Source: Schistosoma haematobium (Eukaryota > Platyhelminthes > Trematoda > Strigeidida > Schistosomatidae). Taken from it: DNA of 64,000 nt. The translations under genes and the position numbers were made by a program. This document shows positions 49,157-60,259 of the stretch, piece after piece (positions within the stretch are counted from its first letter, which is position 1; each line of letters starts with the position of its first letter). The stretch lies in the NCBI RefSeq assembly GCF_000699445.3, contig NC_067201.1, forward strand, positions 13,819,501 through 13,883,500, in the 5' to 3' direction. The notes under the pieces are model-generated. The model worked only from the letters and a program-made list of their open reading frames with translations. It was not told the DNA's origin and ran no database searches.

Positions 49157-50353
49157 ATGGTTATGAAGCAACGTTTAGAACTTGATCCGAAAGTAAGTTT
49201 GTGATTCATCTATTACAACGAATAATACAAGCTGTTTTTAGCTAAAATAAAGGAAAATCGTAAGAAGATTTTTAGTATGGTGGAGAAATTAGCGGAACAC
49301 TCCGTTTTATTCAAACAACATGCCAAAGAATTTTCCAATATAGCAAAAAATCTTATCTCTGCTATGAAATCTACAGACGATCATACAGTTTATCTAAATT
49401 CCATAGTGGAAACAGAACTCATTATTTTCTCGTTGAATGTCATGTTAAAATCATCAGGAGCTCGTCATATTTTAGTTGAAAAGGAATTGTTTGCCTCATT
49501 GAATGAATTAGATCAATCACTTAACAGTATTTCACCTCCATTTAATGATGCAACTTTGAGAGAGCTGTCAATACAGCACCAAAATCGAGGTATGTTATGT
49601 TTAAATATCACGCTTAATCTGATCATTTGAAGTAAGGCAGTTAATACAGTTGACAACTTTATTTAATTTATTCATGTATCGCAATACAGAATTAGAGTAG
49701 AAAATAAGATGCAAAATAGTGTTTAAATTACAATAGCTTCGGAACAAAAAGGGGTATGGCAATGAATGACACATAGGACGAAAGCTCATGTTCTGTAGAA
49801 TAAAATAGGGACACAAATAAGTGTCAGTGTTTTACAAGCTTTGAATAAAATGAAATAACGTCCCGAAAAATAGCTTTCGTAGTTTGTCAGGGCTTCTTGT
49901 TTCCCTGTTCACATCACTATTTATCCACATATGTACATCTATGTGCCTTGATGTGGCATGATTACTAATTATCTCGGTGTGCTGTTACCGCTGTTTCTGT
50001 CGCGTTTATCAAAGAATTCCAGTTACTTTCTTGTGTTGTTTTGTAAAAATCTAGAAGTTGAAAATTGTTTAATAAGTGAAGTTGGTCTTTTTCCTATGTC
50101 TTTTTTGTTAACAGATCAGCATAATTCGATTGAACAAGATCCGGGTCCAGTGGGAATTTCAAATGACAATAATGATATTAAATCAAGTGTAACTAATCCT
50201 AATGAAGAAAATTGTCAAATACTGTCTCGTGTTAATAATAATAATGTTATTAAGGCTGATTGCAGCTCCTCTACTGAGCAGTCAAAACGCAAATCTTTAA
50301 AACGTGTGAGAAAGCTTAGTAGTAATGATGAGGAGTGTTTGACTTGTAAATAA
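49157..50353 (+). CDS. Unknown protein, 3 exons, 203 aa
   Basis: Exons 49157-49192, 49253-49589 and 50115-50353. Donor GTAAGT, then acceptor AAAG giving a 60-base micro-intron; donor GTATGT and acceptor AACAG for the second. Frame holds throughout. ATG at 49157 is the first in-frame Met of a short first exon, a common arrangement in schistosome genes. Residues 1-120 look helical (MVEKLAEHSVLFKQHAKEFS, LISAMKSTDDHTVYLNSIVE) with a possible coiled coil. The tail is acidic and Asn/Ser-rich and ends with a basic KRKSLKRVRK stretch, a possible nuclear signal, before DEECLTCK. No catalytic motif, signal peptide or membrane segment. I do not recognise the family. The retained second intron is also open for part of its length, so an alternative form is conceivable. 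Confidence 0.65.
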
Positions 50354-50754
50354 ATCAGTTTTTACATGATCATCTTTTCTTGTTTTTATTGTCTTATACT
50401 ACGTGTTTCGACTGTGATCAGTAGTGTTTCCTATTTTGAATACCTTAATAAATCTTTGAATCAGGTGGTTTACTCAGTGTTGGATCACAAATTGACTGTT
50501 AAGTAATTAACAATTAGTTACTTCAGTATATCATGAGTACCAAATGAACTCTCAGTTCTTCATTGGTCTACAAGGTTGTAAATTATGCTATGTATCAATC
50601 GGCAAAGCGTGTTCCTGGTATAATCTATTATTCGAAATAATATCAAGATATTCGAAATGCGATCTTTATAATTCTTATACATTCCATTCTACAGGGACAA
50701 CATTCGTCATTAAGGTGTACCTGGAAACTTGACGAAATAGACATAACACCTATA

Positions 50755-50830
50755 ATTCGAACCCGGATCACCCAGCTTTATGGTAGAAGATGTTATCGCT
50801 ACTAGGCTATTCAGGGCGCGATTGATGTCC
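50755..50830 (-). other. tRNA-like sequence, probably SINE head
   Basis: Minus strand: CCTGAATAGCCTAGTAGCGA has an A-box-like TAGCCTAGTAGC and GATCCGGGTTCGAATTATAG has a B-box-like GGTTCGAATTA at tRNA spacing. The acceptor stem does not pair, so it is not a working tRNA gene. Confidence 0.4.
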
Positions 50831-51449
50831 TTTAGTAACAAGAATATCTACATCCCTTGGTTACTTTTTTGATTGAATTCTGTTGATCAGCACTAAAGGC
50901 TATTCGAAGATGATATTGGTCACCATTTAATAGTCAGTTTGTGAATTTCACATGTTGATGATAAACTCAAATTTCTAGATATACTTTTTTTAATCGTGGT
51001 AAACCTGACAATCAGACACTTAGGCTCCCTGTTATTATCACTTATTATTTAATATAAAGGATACTAATCAGCTCATGAATAAGAACATGTCCTCTGGAAC
51101 TGGTTAATTCGGTCGTGTTGATATAGTGATATGGGGCAAAATATTGGATGAAGATATGAAAGTATGATATAAATAACGTGAATTGTATCAATCATCTTGG
51201 AAATTTTATCAAGTAAACTTAAGTTGTTTTCACTGTGTTCATAATATTTAATCGCTCAAGTGTGCACCTCGATCGCATGAATCTATGAACTGTACAATGT
51301 CCTTTTCGATCTACCGACTACATAGTGTAGTAGAAATATTTTGAATGCAATCCCTCTGTCTTATAACTGTGGTTGAGTGTTAATCATAAGCAACGCATAT
51401 ACTAGCGCGTATGTTCGTCAGTTCAAGATCTAAAAGACTGTTTCTGCTT

Positions 51450-51610
51450 CGTTGCAATTGACCTTGAGCCTTGTCAGTCTCCAAACATTGGTCCCATTAG
51501 TTTCTCAAACCATGATCAAGTAGTCTACACCTACCAACATCACTTAGTTCAACTGCCAATGACATCACGGACTGTTGCCATCTTTCATCCCGCTTACATA
51601 AGCAAATATC
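51450..51610 (-). mobile_element. Decayed RTE-like RT C-terminal fragment
   Basis: CAAGTAGTCTACACCTACCA and CCTTGTCAGTCTCCAAACAT align with 47690-47790 (CAAGTAGTCTGCATCTACCA, AGAGTCTCCAACCATTGGTT) in the same orientation. Confidence 0.6.
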
Positions 51611-52253
51611 ACCTATCAAGATAGGCAACGGTTGATGGTCTTACGTTATGTATTAAAATTGTTAGTAGGTTTTGTGTAAAGCGAATAACAGTTTTCTGTT
51701 TAGTATTTTATTTCTAGTTAAAGTGATTCTTAGGTGTAGATTGATGATGTGTTGGTTGGGTTCAGAGGTAGTACAAATCAAAAATCTGTGCACTGCAGAG
51801 GCCTTAGAAATTGATTGGTTTAGGCGCGACTCTGTTCAGGAGCATCATGAGCTACCTCTCATTCTACCACGATCTTAATACGTCTAATTTTTCAAACACG
51901 GTCATTCCTTGTTGATATCATCATCAAATTCTTATGTTTGTGGCTGTCATCTCCAGGTTTTCTGTTGCTCCCCGTATCTATGTTCTCATCAAGTGAACAA
52001 TTATCCCTAGTTCCTTCAACCCAGAAACTGTTTATGTCTTGTTATCTTTCTTTAACCTTGTAGATCGTCACGTAACCCGCTTGTGGTAATTGAAGCTAGA
52101 TTAAAATCTTTACAGAAATACACAGGTTACTAAGGTTAGGTTATTCTAAATATTAATATACTTGTTACAACTTAGAGAATGAATAATTTGAAAGATGTAA
52201 CCTGTGGGTAATTGATGTTTTAAATGGCTAAAAACTGAGATTTCCATGATTCT

Positions 52254-52440
52254 AGGAAAATGTACGACAGATGTAGATTTCACTAACCTCCGGAAAAACA
52301 TAACGAGAGCCTTGACTAAACGCACTCATTTAACAGGTAGATGTGACTATCGTTTGATGAATAACCAAGAAAAATCATACATAACTGAAATAAACGTAAT
52401 AAGAAAACGGATTTTACATAAATACTGCGTGTTATACTGA
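52254..52440 (+). other. Orphan open frame, possible exon
   Basis: ATGATTCTAG acts as a potential acceptor before 52254; the open frame then reads TDVDFTNLRKNITRALTKRT and ends after RKRILHKYCVLY with TGA at 52438. No partner exon or family recognised. Low confidence. Confidence 0.2.
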
Positions 52441-52694
52441 GTAAATATTACATTAAATTAAAACATGATCTCTCGTTTTAGTCAGTCCTAACACAAAATT
52501 GTAATGAAGTTGGTAATAAGGTTTCTATTAACTGAGTACTTATTAATGCGGAAAATCATTCGAAGATAGCATGTCGATTTTTGAATTATAGTCATAGAAT
52601 TTTCTATCTCTGACTGACATCGAACAAGTAGAAAGAGTATAAACTACTCCGCAGCACTTTTAATGATAATTAATATAGATTAAGTTTGTTTCCG

Positions 52695-53845
52695 TAAGGA
52701 TAGATCGTGTGCAGACCAAATCGCAACTCTACGGATCATTGTGGAACAATCAATTGAATGGAATTCATCACTCTACATCAACTTCATTGACTACGAAAAG
52801 GCATTTGATAGCGTGGACAGAACAACACTATGGAAACTTCTTCGACACTACGGCGTGCCTCAGAAGATAGTCAATATCATACAGAACTCATATGATGGAT
52901 TACACTGCAAAATTGTGCATGGAGGACAGTTGACAAAGTCATTCGAAGCGAAGACCGGTGTTAGGCAAGGTTGCTTACTCTCACCTTTTCTCTTTCTCCT
53001 GGTGTTCGACTAGATCATGAAGACGTCAACGTCTGAAGGGAAGCGCGGGATACAATGGACATCTAAGATGCAGTTGGATGATCTAGACTTCGCAGACGAT
53101 CTGGCCCTTCTATCCCAAACGCAACAACAGATGCAGGAGAAGACGAACAGTGTGGCAGCAGCCTCAGCAGCAATAGGTCTCAATATACACAAAGGGAAAA
53201 GTAGGATTCTCCGATACAACACAGAATGCACCAATCCAATCACAATTGACGGAGAAGATTTGGAAGATGTAAAAACCTTTACATATTTGGGCAGCATCAT
53301 TGATGAACAGGGTGGATCTGATGCAGATGTGAAGGCGCGGATCGGCAAAGCAACTGTCAACCAACACAAAGGTCAGGATTTTCAATACAAATGTCAAGAC
53401 AGTTCTACTGTATGGGGCAGAAACCTGGAGAACTACGAAAGCCATCATCCAGAAAATACAGGTGTTTATTAACAATTGTCTACGCAAAATACTTCAGATC
53501 CATTGGCCGGACACTATTAGCAACAACGTACTGTGGGAGAGAACAAACCAGATCACAGCGGAGGAAGAAATCAGGAAGCGCTGGAAGTGGATAGGACACA
53601 CATTGAGGAAAGCACCCAACTGCGTCACAAGACAAGCCCTCACATGGAATCCTGAAGGTCAAAGGAAAAGAGGAAGACCAAAGAACACATTACGCCGAGA
53701 AATGGAGATAGACATGAGAAAAATGAACAAGAATTGGAAGGAACTAGAAAAGAAGGCCCAGGATAGAGTGGGTTGGAGAATGCTGGTCAGCGGCCTATGC
53801 TCCATTGGGAGTAACAGGCGTAAGTAAGTAAGTTTGTTTGTAAGT
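52695..53845 (+). mobile_element. RTE-clade (SR2-like) reverse transcriptase 3' part
   Basis: Starts at a 5' truncation or deletion near 52695 (CADQIATLRIIVEQSIEW). RT motifs: YINFIDYEKAFDSVDR (motif A), GVRQGCLLSPFLFLLV (motif B), FADDLALL (catalytic, intact) and [20 protein letters not shown]. Lesions: TAG at 53011-53013 after LVFD, and a deletion with frameshift near 53355. The C-terminal frame resumes at 53462-53827 ([28 protein letters not shown]) and ends with GTAAGTAAGTAAGT repeats. This is the best-kept SR2-like 3' end in the window. Confidence 0.9.
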
Positions 53846-53904
53846 AGTTTCGTTATTATTCATACTTCACATAGTCTGACTTTATTTGCACCACAAGAAT
53901 GTAT

Positions 53905-53906
<2 letters not shown>

Positions 53907-53969
<63 letters not shown>
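53907..53969. repeat. (TA)n microsatellite
   Basis: About 63 bases of pure TA repeat, 60 bases after the RTE tail. Confidence 0.95.
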
Positions 53970-53971
<2 letters not shown>

Positions 53972-55043
53972 AATTTAACTGTAATAAACATGTGTTAAAT
54001 GGTAGTCGTCTACCATGATCTTGTTACCTGACAGGTTAACAGAATGAGATTAACTTAGTCTTAATTTTTACAATCTCGAGCAAACTGGCTTTCCAAACCT
54101 ACAAGTTACATTATTTTCGTTGTTTGTATTTGAAGACAAATTATAATATAGTTCATTTTGTCAAGAAATAAAACGAAAACTATTTTTAGTTGAATACTCT
54201 ATAGGTGAGAAAAAAATTCAAAAAAAGGAAACATGTATACGAAATAAGAGAATGATCTGATCCGTAACAAACTCTACGTTATAGTTATCAATTCGATATC
54301 CTATAGCACATGAATGAAGTTAAGTATGAAAACCAATTTGAGATTTAAATTCTTCTGAAAAGTTCAACACAGACTGATCACTAAAGATCGATTAGTTAAA
54401 TGAAATCAGAGAACGAAAAAACGGACTTTATTTAACTAGGAAATTATCGACGTTTCAGTAGGTCAATCATAATAAAAACATATTCAGAAGAAAAATAATA
54501 ATAACTAAGATTCACTAACAGAATACTAAATATTTAGAAGATTCACAAAACATCAAGGAATAATTTCAAGTGAATAACTTATTTTGAAGAGTGGTGAGAC
54601 TATAGTTTATGGACAACCTTTGAGCGATGCTAAAGTGACCTTGAGAGTGTCCACCTAATAGCTAGGACTAAATGAGGGTTATAAACCTGTGTAAGGACCT
54701 TAAATCGTGATTTGCAGTTGACGTTTAAGGTTAGGAATAACATTTAGGGTTTTTATCACGAACTGTCATCAGCTATAATGCCGAAACTTTATTTTGCCAA
54801 ATTGATGAATGGATTTCGCGCCAAAGTCTAAAACATGTTATCGTAAATCTGATCGGTTCGTCCATAAATTATAGTCTCGCCTGAAGAATATACATAAGTA
54901 ATTGAGAAGTTGCGAATGCTCATCCATAAAACGAGTATGTATCGATATCTTGCATTGTGTTAAAATAATCTGTTTAGATCTCAATAGATAATGATCATTA
55001 TCATCAGTATGATATACTGTGAATAGTCTGCATGTCTTGAATA
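53970..55043. other. AT-rich intergenic, no gene seen
   Basis: No open frame with motifs; no repeat recognised. Confidence 0.4.
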
Positions 55044-55056
55044 CGCACTAACATTT
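55044..55056. repeat. Target-site duplication, left copy
   Basis: CGCACTAACATTT, identical to 58914-58926, flanks the complete element. Confidence 0.85.
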
Positions 55057-55288
55057 TATTTATTTATTTGAACACATACATATTGGTACAAGGAGCGCCA
55101 ATATATATGCACCACACAAAACAATGAGAATTTAAAGGGAAGGAAAAAGAAAAAGTAAGGAGGGTAAAAAAAGAACAATAAGGAAGAGATTGGTGTAAGG
55201 TAGTGTAATAATAATAGTGGTAATAATGGAAAAACGGCAAAGTACAATCAGAAGAAACCCTTCAGTTAAGGAAGAAACAGTCATTTTT

Positions 55289-56602
55289 TTATGGAGAAAG
55301 TGAAAGAAGCTTACAGCAGGATCGCCACTGGCTTCTATTCTGAACCATATCTGATAACGTCTCTAGCCACTGTGTTGCACCATCTCTCGGACCCCAGCCA
55401 GGGAGTCGTGAAGAGCCGACAGAAGCCAGCCGTTTGCAGCTTTCTTTCATACCACGACACCATGTCATACACTGACCACCTCTCCGTTTTCTCCAACCAG
55501 TCCCAGCGTCCGCAAATAATGCACGGCGTGGAATTCTCTGGGACGACATTCGGAGAACATGTCCAAGCCACCGAAGTCGGTGTTTCAAGATGGTGACACC
55601 GATTGAATTATCATCTCTGTGCCCGAACACTTGATGCCCAACCTCTGCATTACTAACATGGTGTTGCCACTGAATGTCAGCAATCCTTCGAAGACAACGA
55701 TGATCGGACACAGAGAGTTGTCTAACGTCCCCAACTCGGAGAGGCCAGGTTTCACAAGCATAGAGCAAAACTGCTCTCATCGACGCGTTGTAGATCCGAC
55801 CTTTTACAGCCAGACTAACATCACGAAGGCGCCAAAGGTAGCCCAGATTGGCATGAGCCGCTCTGGCTTTCACTATACGTGCATTGATCTCATCACTCAC
55901 ACCCTCACCAGCACTTATACAGCTACCACGGTACACGAACTTCTCGACTACTTCTAACTGCTCACCATCCAGGGTGAGTACAGGATTAGAATCCTGCCAG
56001 TTTTGTAGAAGTACTTTGCACTTCGAAGGTGCAAAGCACATACCATACCTACGGAAAGTGATTGCCAACTGATTAAGCGCGGATTGCATGGCCTGGGCAT
56101 TATCGCACAGTAAGACAATATAATCCGCATACTCAATGCGGAGAAGTCTTTCTCCAGGCAACAGATCCACACCACCATTACTTACATCCATCACAGCTGT
56201 TTCCAGAATGTCATCGATGGCAAAGTTGGAGAGGAATGGTGAGATTGGGCATTCCTGCCTAACCCCACTGCTCGAATGGAACAATGGAGAGAGGTGGTTG
56301 TATGCCCTCACTCTGCCTGAGGTGTTTGTATATAGGGCTTTTAGGATGTTAATAAACTTCTCAGGCACACCCTTCTTCAATAGACAACCCCAGAGAACAG
56401 TCCTGTCCAACGAATCGAAGGCAGCCCTGATGTCAAGAAACACTACGATTGTTGGCCTTTGATACGTATGGTGGTGTTCTAACATTTGGTGGAGGGTGAA
56501 GATATGATCAATACATCCTCGACCAGAACAAAACCCAGCCTGCTCCTCGCGAGTCAATCTTTCTCGGGTTTTGAACAACCTACGAAGTATGACGGAAGCC
56601 AA
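55289..56602 (-). CDS. Reverse transcriptase ORF of the complete RTE-like element
   Basis: 437 codons open; the natural ORF extends upstream (KSPGPDDLPPALFK, WDESIVVPIFKNGSRRSC) across a TGA near 56680. Motifs: NYRGTSLLP-type start just before, FCSGRGCIDHIFTLHQM, VVFLDIRAAFDSLDR (motif A), GVRQECPISPFLSNFAIDD (motif B; the usual Gly is Glu), IEYADYIVLL (motif C) and YRGSCISAGEGVSDEINARI. Motif C needs YADD; the second Asp is Tyr (codon 56120-56122), which removes a metal ligand. The C-terminal half has HRCLRRIADIQWQHHVS and RLRWLGHVLRMSSQRIPRRA. Not enzymatically competent as it stands. Confidence 0.85.
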   Translation of the reverse strand: MASVILRRLFKTRERLTREEQAGFCSGRGCIDHIFTLHQMLEHHHTYQRPTIVVFLDIRAAFDSLDRTVLWGCLLKKGVPEKFINILKALYTNTSGRVRAYNHLSPLFHSSSGVRQECPISPFLSNFAIDDILETAVMDVSNGGVDLLPGERLLRIEYADYIVLLCDNAQAMQSALNQLAITFRRYGMCFAPSKCKVLLQNWQDSNPVLTLDGEQLEVVEKFVYRGSCISAGEGVSDEINARIVKARAAHANLGYLWRLRDVSLAVKGRIYNASMRAVLLYACETWPLRVGDVRQLSVSDHRCLRRIADIQWQHHVSNAEVGHQVFGHRDDNSIGVTILKHRLRWLGHVLRMSSQRIPRRALFADAGTGWRKRRGGQCMTWCRGMKESCKRLASVGSSRLPGWGPRDGATQWLETLSDMVQNRSQWRSCCKLLSLSP

Positions 56603-57399
56603 TAGCTTGGACGCAATCGGAAGTAGACTTGTCCCCCGATAGTTGGTACAGGAACGACGTGAACCGTTTTTAAAGATAGGGACAACTATCGACTCATCCC
56701 ATCACGCTAATACACTCTCCAGCTCCCAGACCTTTGTAAACAACGTCGTCAATTCCTTAGTCAGAAAGGCACCACCATCTTTAAAAAGAGCCGGAGGTAA
56801 GTCATCTGGGCCCGGTGACTTGTAGCGCTTCAAGAGTTAAAGTTCCTTGCGGGCTTCCGCCTCATTTGGTGGATCAGTCGTCACCTGCCATGGAGGGCAG
56901 GACAGTCCGACCGATGTTGCCGAAGCAACGGGCTAGTTGGACTGTCCTTCGAAAAATTCTGCCCATCGTCCAAGAAGTCAATTGATGTTAGTGATTGGCG
57001 GTCCGTCATCTTCGTAGATTGTTTCGCTCACACCAGACTTCATGCTGCCAGTGGCTTGGACGAGTTGGAATAACTGGCAGTTACCAGATGCAGCTGCTGC
57101 TTCCAGTTCATTAGCACGCATCGACCACTAGGCTTCTAGGAACTTACGCAAGCTTTGCCCGATTTCCTTACGTAACATCCTTCGTTTGTGGTCAAACTCA
57201 CGGTCACCCGGAGTAGACCGACAGGCTTCAATGATTTGTAAGGAGCCAGAAGAGACCCAGTACTTATAAGCGGGACGTTTCGCGAAGCCGCAAGCGGCTT
57301 AACTCGCCATTTTGATGGCGTCATGAAGTTGTAACCAGTGCTCATCTGTACCTCTCGGTGGAATGATAGCTAGCCTAGAAGCTCAATTCGATAATTAGT

Positions 57400-58330
57400 T
57401 GCAACAGAAGTTGCAACCAACTTGCTGACATCAATCCTTTGGTGGTGGTCACTTCGTTGTCCACTAAAAAGTAAGGTAAGATTGGCGCAGACCAAGGCAT
57501 GGTCAGAGTCCAGATATGTACTCCAAAAGGAGCGGCAGTCTTGCACACAACCACGCCAGCGGTAGCTGATCGCGATGTGATCATTCTGAGTCCAGGCTTG
57601 AGATGCAGAGGGAGGACGTTAGGTGGCACATCGGCGATGACTGTGCCGAAAGTTGATGCTAGCCAGAAACAGGTTATGGTCTGTGCAAAGTTGCAGTAGA
57701 CGGTCCCCGTTATCTGTCCTGCGACCAACGAGTCCCCATCGGCCACCTAAACGACTCTCTTCTGTGCCTAGACGCCCGAACTGAGTATTCAAGTCTCCGG
57801 CTAGTACTACAATATCTGTCGAACGCACTTTCTGGAGAAGAACAGATAACTGGTGGTAAAACTCACCCTTGATTGCATCCGGGCTGCAATCTGTCGGAGC
57901 ATAGACGGAGATGACGAAAAGATAGGGTTTCTCACGCCGATCTCTTCTCACTTTGATGGAACTTTCTAATCTAACAGCACGTAACCGACTGTTAATGGGG
58001 ATCCAATCGATTAGTGCTGCCTCAGCTCTATAGCTTAGTGCGACACCAACACCAGCATGACCAGACAAAGATGCTACAGGGTCCCCAGATAAACGCACGC
58101 AAAACAAGCTTTTTGAAGCGACAGATGGAGAGCGAATTTGTAGTACTTCACCAGTCTTGAATACGGGTCTCGGATAGACAACAAACGTCGATATTAAGAC
58201 TTTCCAATGACATAGCCAACCCTATCTGTTGTCCGACCTGAACAAGTGTGCGAACGTTGAAGGCAGCCAGTTTGAATGGTGCACGTGGTTTCAGAGAAAC
58301 TGCTTCAGTCCTCGTATTCGGTGGTAACAT
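57400..58330 (-). pseudogene. Endonuclease region of the complete RTE-like element
   Basis: Three open pieces in different frames: KLAAFNVRTLVQVGQQIGLA and CCLSETRIQDW (58330-58148), then VFVISVYAPTD-type and DIVVLAGDLNTQFGRLGTEE (58107-57619). These are the N-terminal NVRTL, the catalytic Glu in SETRI, YAPTD and GDLN motifs of apurinic-type endonucleases of non-LTR elements. The final SDHALV block is in yet another frame near 57490-57520. Frameshifts make it a pseudogene. Confidence 0.8.
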
Positions 58331-58913
58331 ACAATTTTCAACCGGACGGTGACTCGAGAACGTTTAGATAGAGTCGGATTTCCACCAAAGACGAGCCGCT
58401 GTATAAGTATAAAAGAGGGTGAATAATGTAGCAAATAATAATAATAATAATCGTAATCATTTGATTGTTAGTTGAAGCAAGTAAAGTAGTTTCCATAATT
58501 ATAGGCAGTTCATCATATTTGTGTGTGAGCTGTGGTACTGCCCGGGTGCCGAGACCGAAGCAGGTAGTTTTCTTAGGAGGCCACACCCCGAGCCTTTGAC
58601 CCAAAAGTCTGACCTACAAGGAAGTGGAGCATCGTAGGGAGATGCAGTCCCATGGTAGCCGGTGACCAACGATTGGTTCATGCGCCATTTGTTCCCGCAG
58701 GATACTGGAGCCCATGTGCACCATTGGTTTGGGATCCGGTTAAAGCGCCGGATATTCGCTTTTCGTCCTCTCATTTTTGTAAACAACAACCCCGCCACGA
58801 GAAGGCAGTGAGTAGGACTTCCCTAACAGAGGCTGTATACGCGTGGCCTTGTGAGAGTATTTCGAGGGAGGGCGAACCCACCCTGCTCTTGGCCATACCA
58901 GGGCATTCGGGGG

Positions 58914-58926
58914 CGCACTAACATTT
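58914..58926. repeat. Target-site duplication, right copy
   Basis: CGCACTAACATTT, identical to 55044-55056. Confidence 0.85.
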
Positions 58927-59759
58927 GGTAGGATTTCAGTATCATTTACAAGATATCTCAGTTTATTTTAATATCAGATATATGAATACAACTGTACTGA
59001 TGTGTATTTATTTGTTAAAATCATAGTAAATGCGACCGACCCTCCGTTAATTGTGATATTCAAAGATATATTTCATAAATTTTATGAAACTCTAAATTAT
59101 TATTAGTAACGACTTTTATTCGTACAGTGTATTGTATTAGATTTATACAATTGCTGTGGACAACTACAGATTTAATCTTTACATTGGTCACTTTACAATA
59201 TAATACTAAACTGCCTGAATTATTAAATGATCACATTTTTCTAATTTAATGTACACAATTAAACTGTGTTTTGTGCGAGAGCCAATGATACTACTGATAA
59301 CTGACTAATTAAAATTAGCTTAAGCAGATTATGTAATTGTAATTTATCAGCCGAAAGCTAAACGCTCAAATCATTTAACTATTCACTTCTCTATGTTTTT
59401 AATAAATGAGCTAAGAAACTTATGGTACAACAGTAGAATTAAAGTAAAAGTACACAATCAAGAAAATATTGTTATCAAATTCACTGAAAACGAAAGACTA
59501 GAAACTTAATTTAGCTAAAAAAATTGAGGAGTATCAGAATAGATTGAAAAACAAACAAACAAAGAATGAATGAACGAAATTAAAGACACGGTTCCTATTT
59601 TCTTTAGAAGCAAAAGTTATTAATTAGTAAATAAGATCTTTCGTCTAAATTGACCGGATAGTCCCACAGTATTTAGGCGCCGAGTTGATGTGAGACATTA
59701 AAGAGGAAGAATGTTATTACAGTTACGAAGAAAACAAGTCAAAGTTTGTCACATAATTA
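58927..59759. other. AT-rich intergenic, no gene seen
   Basis: Nothing recognised between the two related insertions. Confidence 0.45.
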
Positions 59760-59774
59760 ATGTTGTGTCATATT
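59760..59774. repeat. Target-site duplication, left copy (short element)
   Basis: ATGTTGTGTCATATT, identical to 60245-60259. Confidence 0.88.
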
Positions 59775-60244
59775 TATTTATTTTAACACATAGATATTGG
59801 TACAATGAGGCACCAAATACATATGCGCCACACAAATCTCATTCGATATATGTGAGGGCTGTGATACTGCCCGGGTGCCCAAACCGAAGCAGGTGGTTAT
59901 CTTAGGGGGCCACACCCCGAGCCTTTGACCTAAAGATCCAACACACAAGGCAGTGGAGCATCGTAAGGAGATGCAGTCCCATGGTAGCCGGTGACCAACG
60001 ATTGGTTCATACGCCATTTGTTCCCGCAGGATACTGGAGCCCATGTGCACCATTAGTTTGGAATCCGGTTAAAGCGCCGGATATTCGCTTTTCGTCCTCT
60101 CCTTTTCGTAAAAAACACCCCGCCACGAGAAGGCAGTGAGTAGGACTTCCCTAACAGAGGCTATATACGCGTGGCCATGTGAGAGCATTTCGAGAGGGAG
60201 AGCCGACTCTCCCCACTCTCGGCCGTATCAGGGCATTTGGGGGG
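59775..60244 (-). mobile_element. Internally deleted derivative of the RTE-like element (470 bp)
   Basis: The first ~75 bases match the 3' end of the complete element (TATTTATTTTAACACATAGA, TATTGGTACAATGAGGCACC, GCGCCACACAAA; compare 55057-55113). From about 59850 the rest matches its 5'UTR (TACTGCCCGGGTGCC, GATACTGGAGCCCATGTGCA, GGGCATTTGGGGGG; compare 58530-58913). About 3.4 kb including all coding sequence is missing. The piece has its own 15-base duplication, so it inserted in this short form or was deleted afterwards. Confidence 0.85.
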
Positions 60245-60259
60245 ATGTTGTGTCATATT
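60245..60259. repeat. Target-site duplication, right copy (short element)
   Basis: ATGTTGTGTCATATT, identical to 59760-59774. Confidence 0.88.

Larger units (their letters stand above)
50354..52253. other. Intergenic with scattered relics
   Basis: Contains the tRNA-like piece at 50755-50830 and a decayed RT fragment at 51450-51610. The frame at 51672-51878 has no support. Confidence 0.4.
55057..58913 (-). mobile_element. Complete RTE-like non-LTR retrotransposon (3.86 kb)
   Basis: Minus strand. 5'UTR about 58490-58913, endonuclease region 58330 to about 57400, linker, reverse transcriptase 56830-55289, and a 3' end of ATTT-type repeats at 55057-55070. Both ends abut the 13-base duplication CGCACTAACATTT, so the insertion is whole. 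The short ATTT-repeat tail and the C-terminal RCLRRI...RLRWLGHVLRM block fit the RTE clade. Coding lesions (endonuclease frameshifts, a TGA near 56680, a catalytic Asp change) make it inactive. Confidence 0.88.

Noticed and set aside
49958..50114. Hydrophobic N-terminal extension of the last frame of the three-exon gene
   Set aside because: It lies in the second intron; the acceptor at 50111-50114 in phase with the previous exon is the simpler reading.
55291..56462. Plus-strand open frames of 60-112 codons over the reverse transcriptase
   Set aside because: They are shadows of the minus-strand RT ORF, whose motifs are unambiguous.
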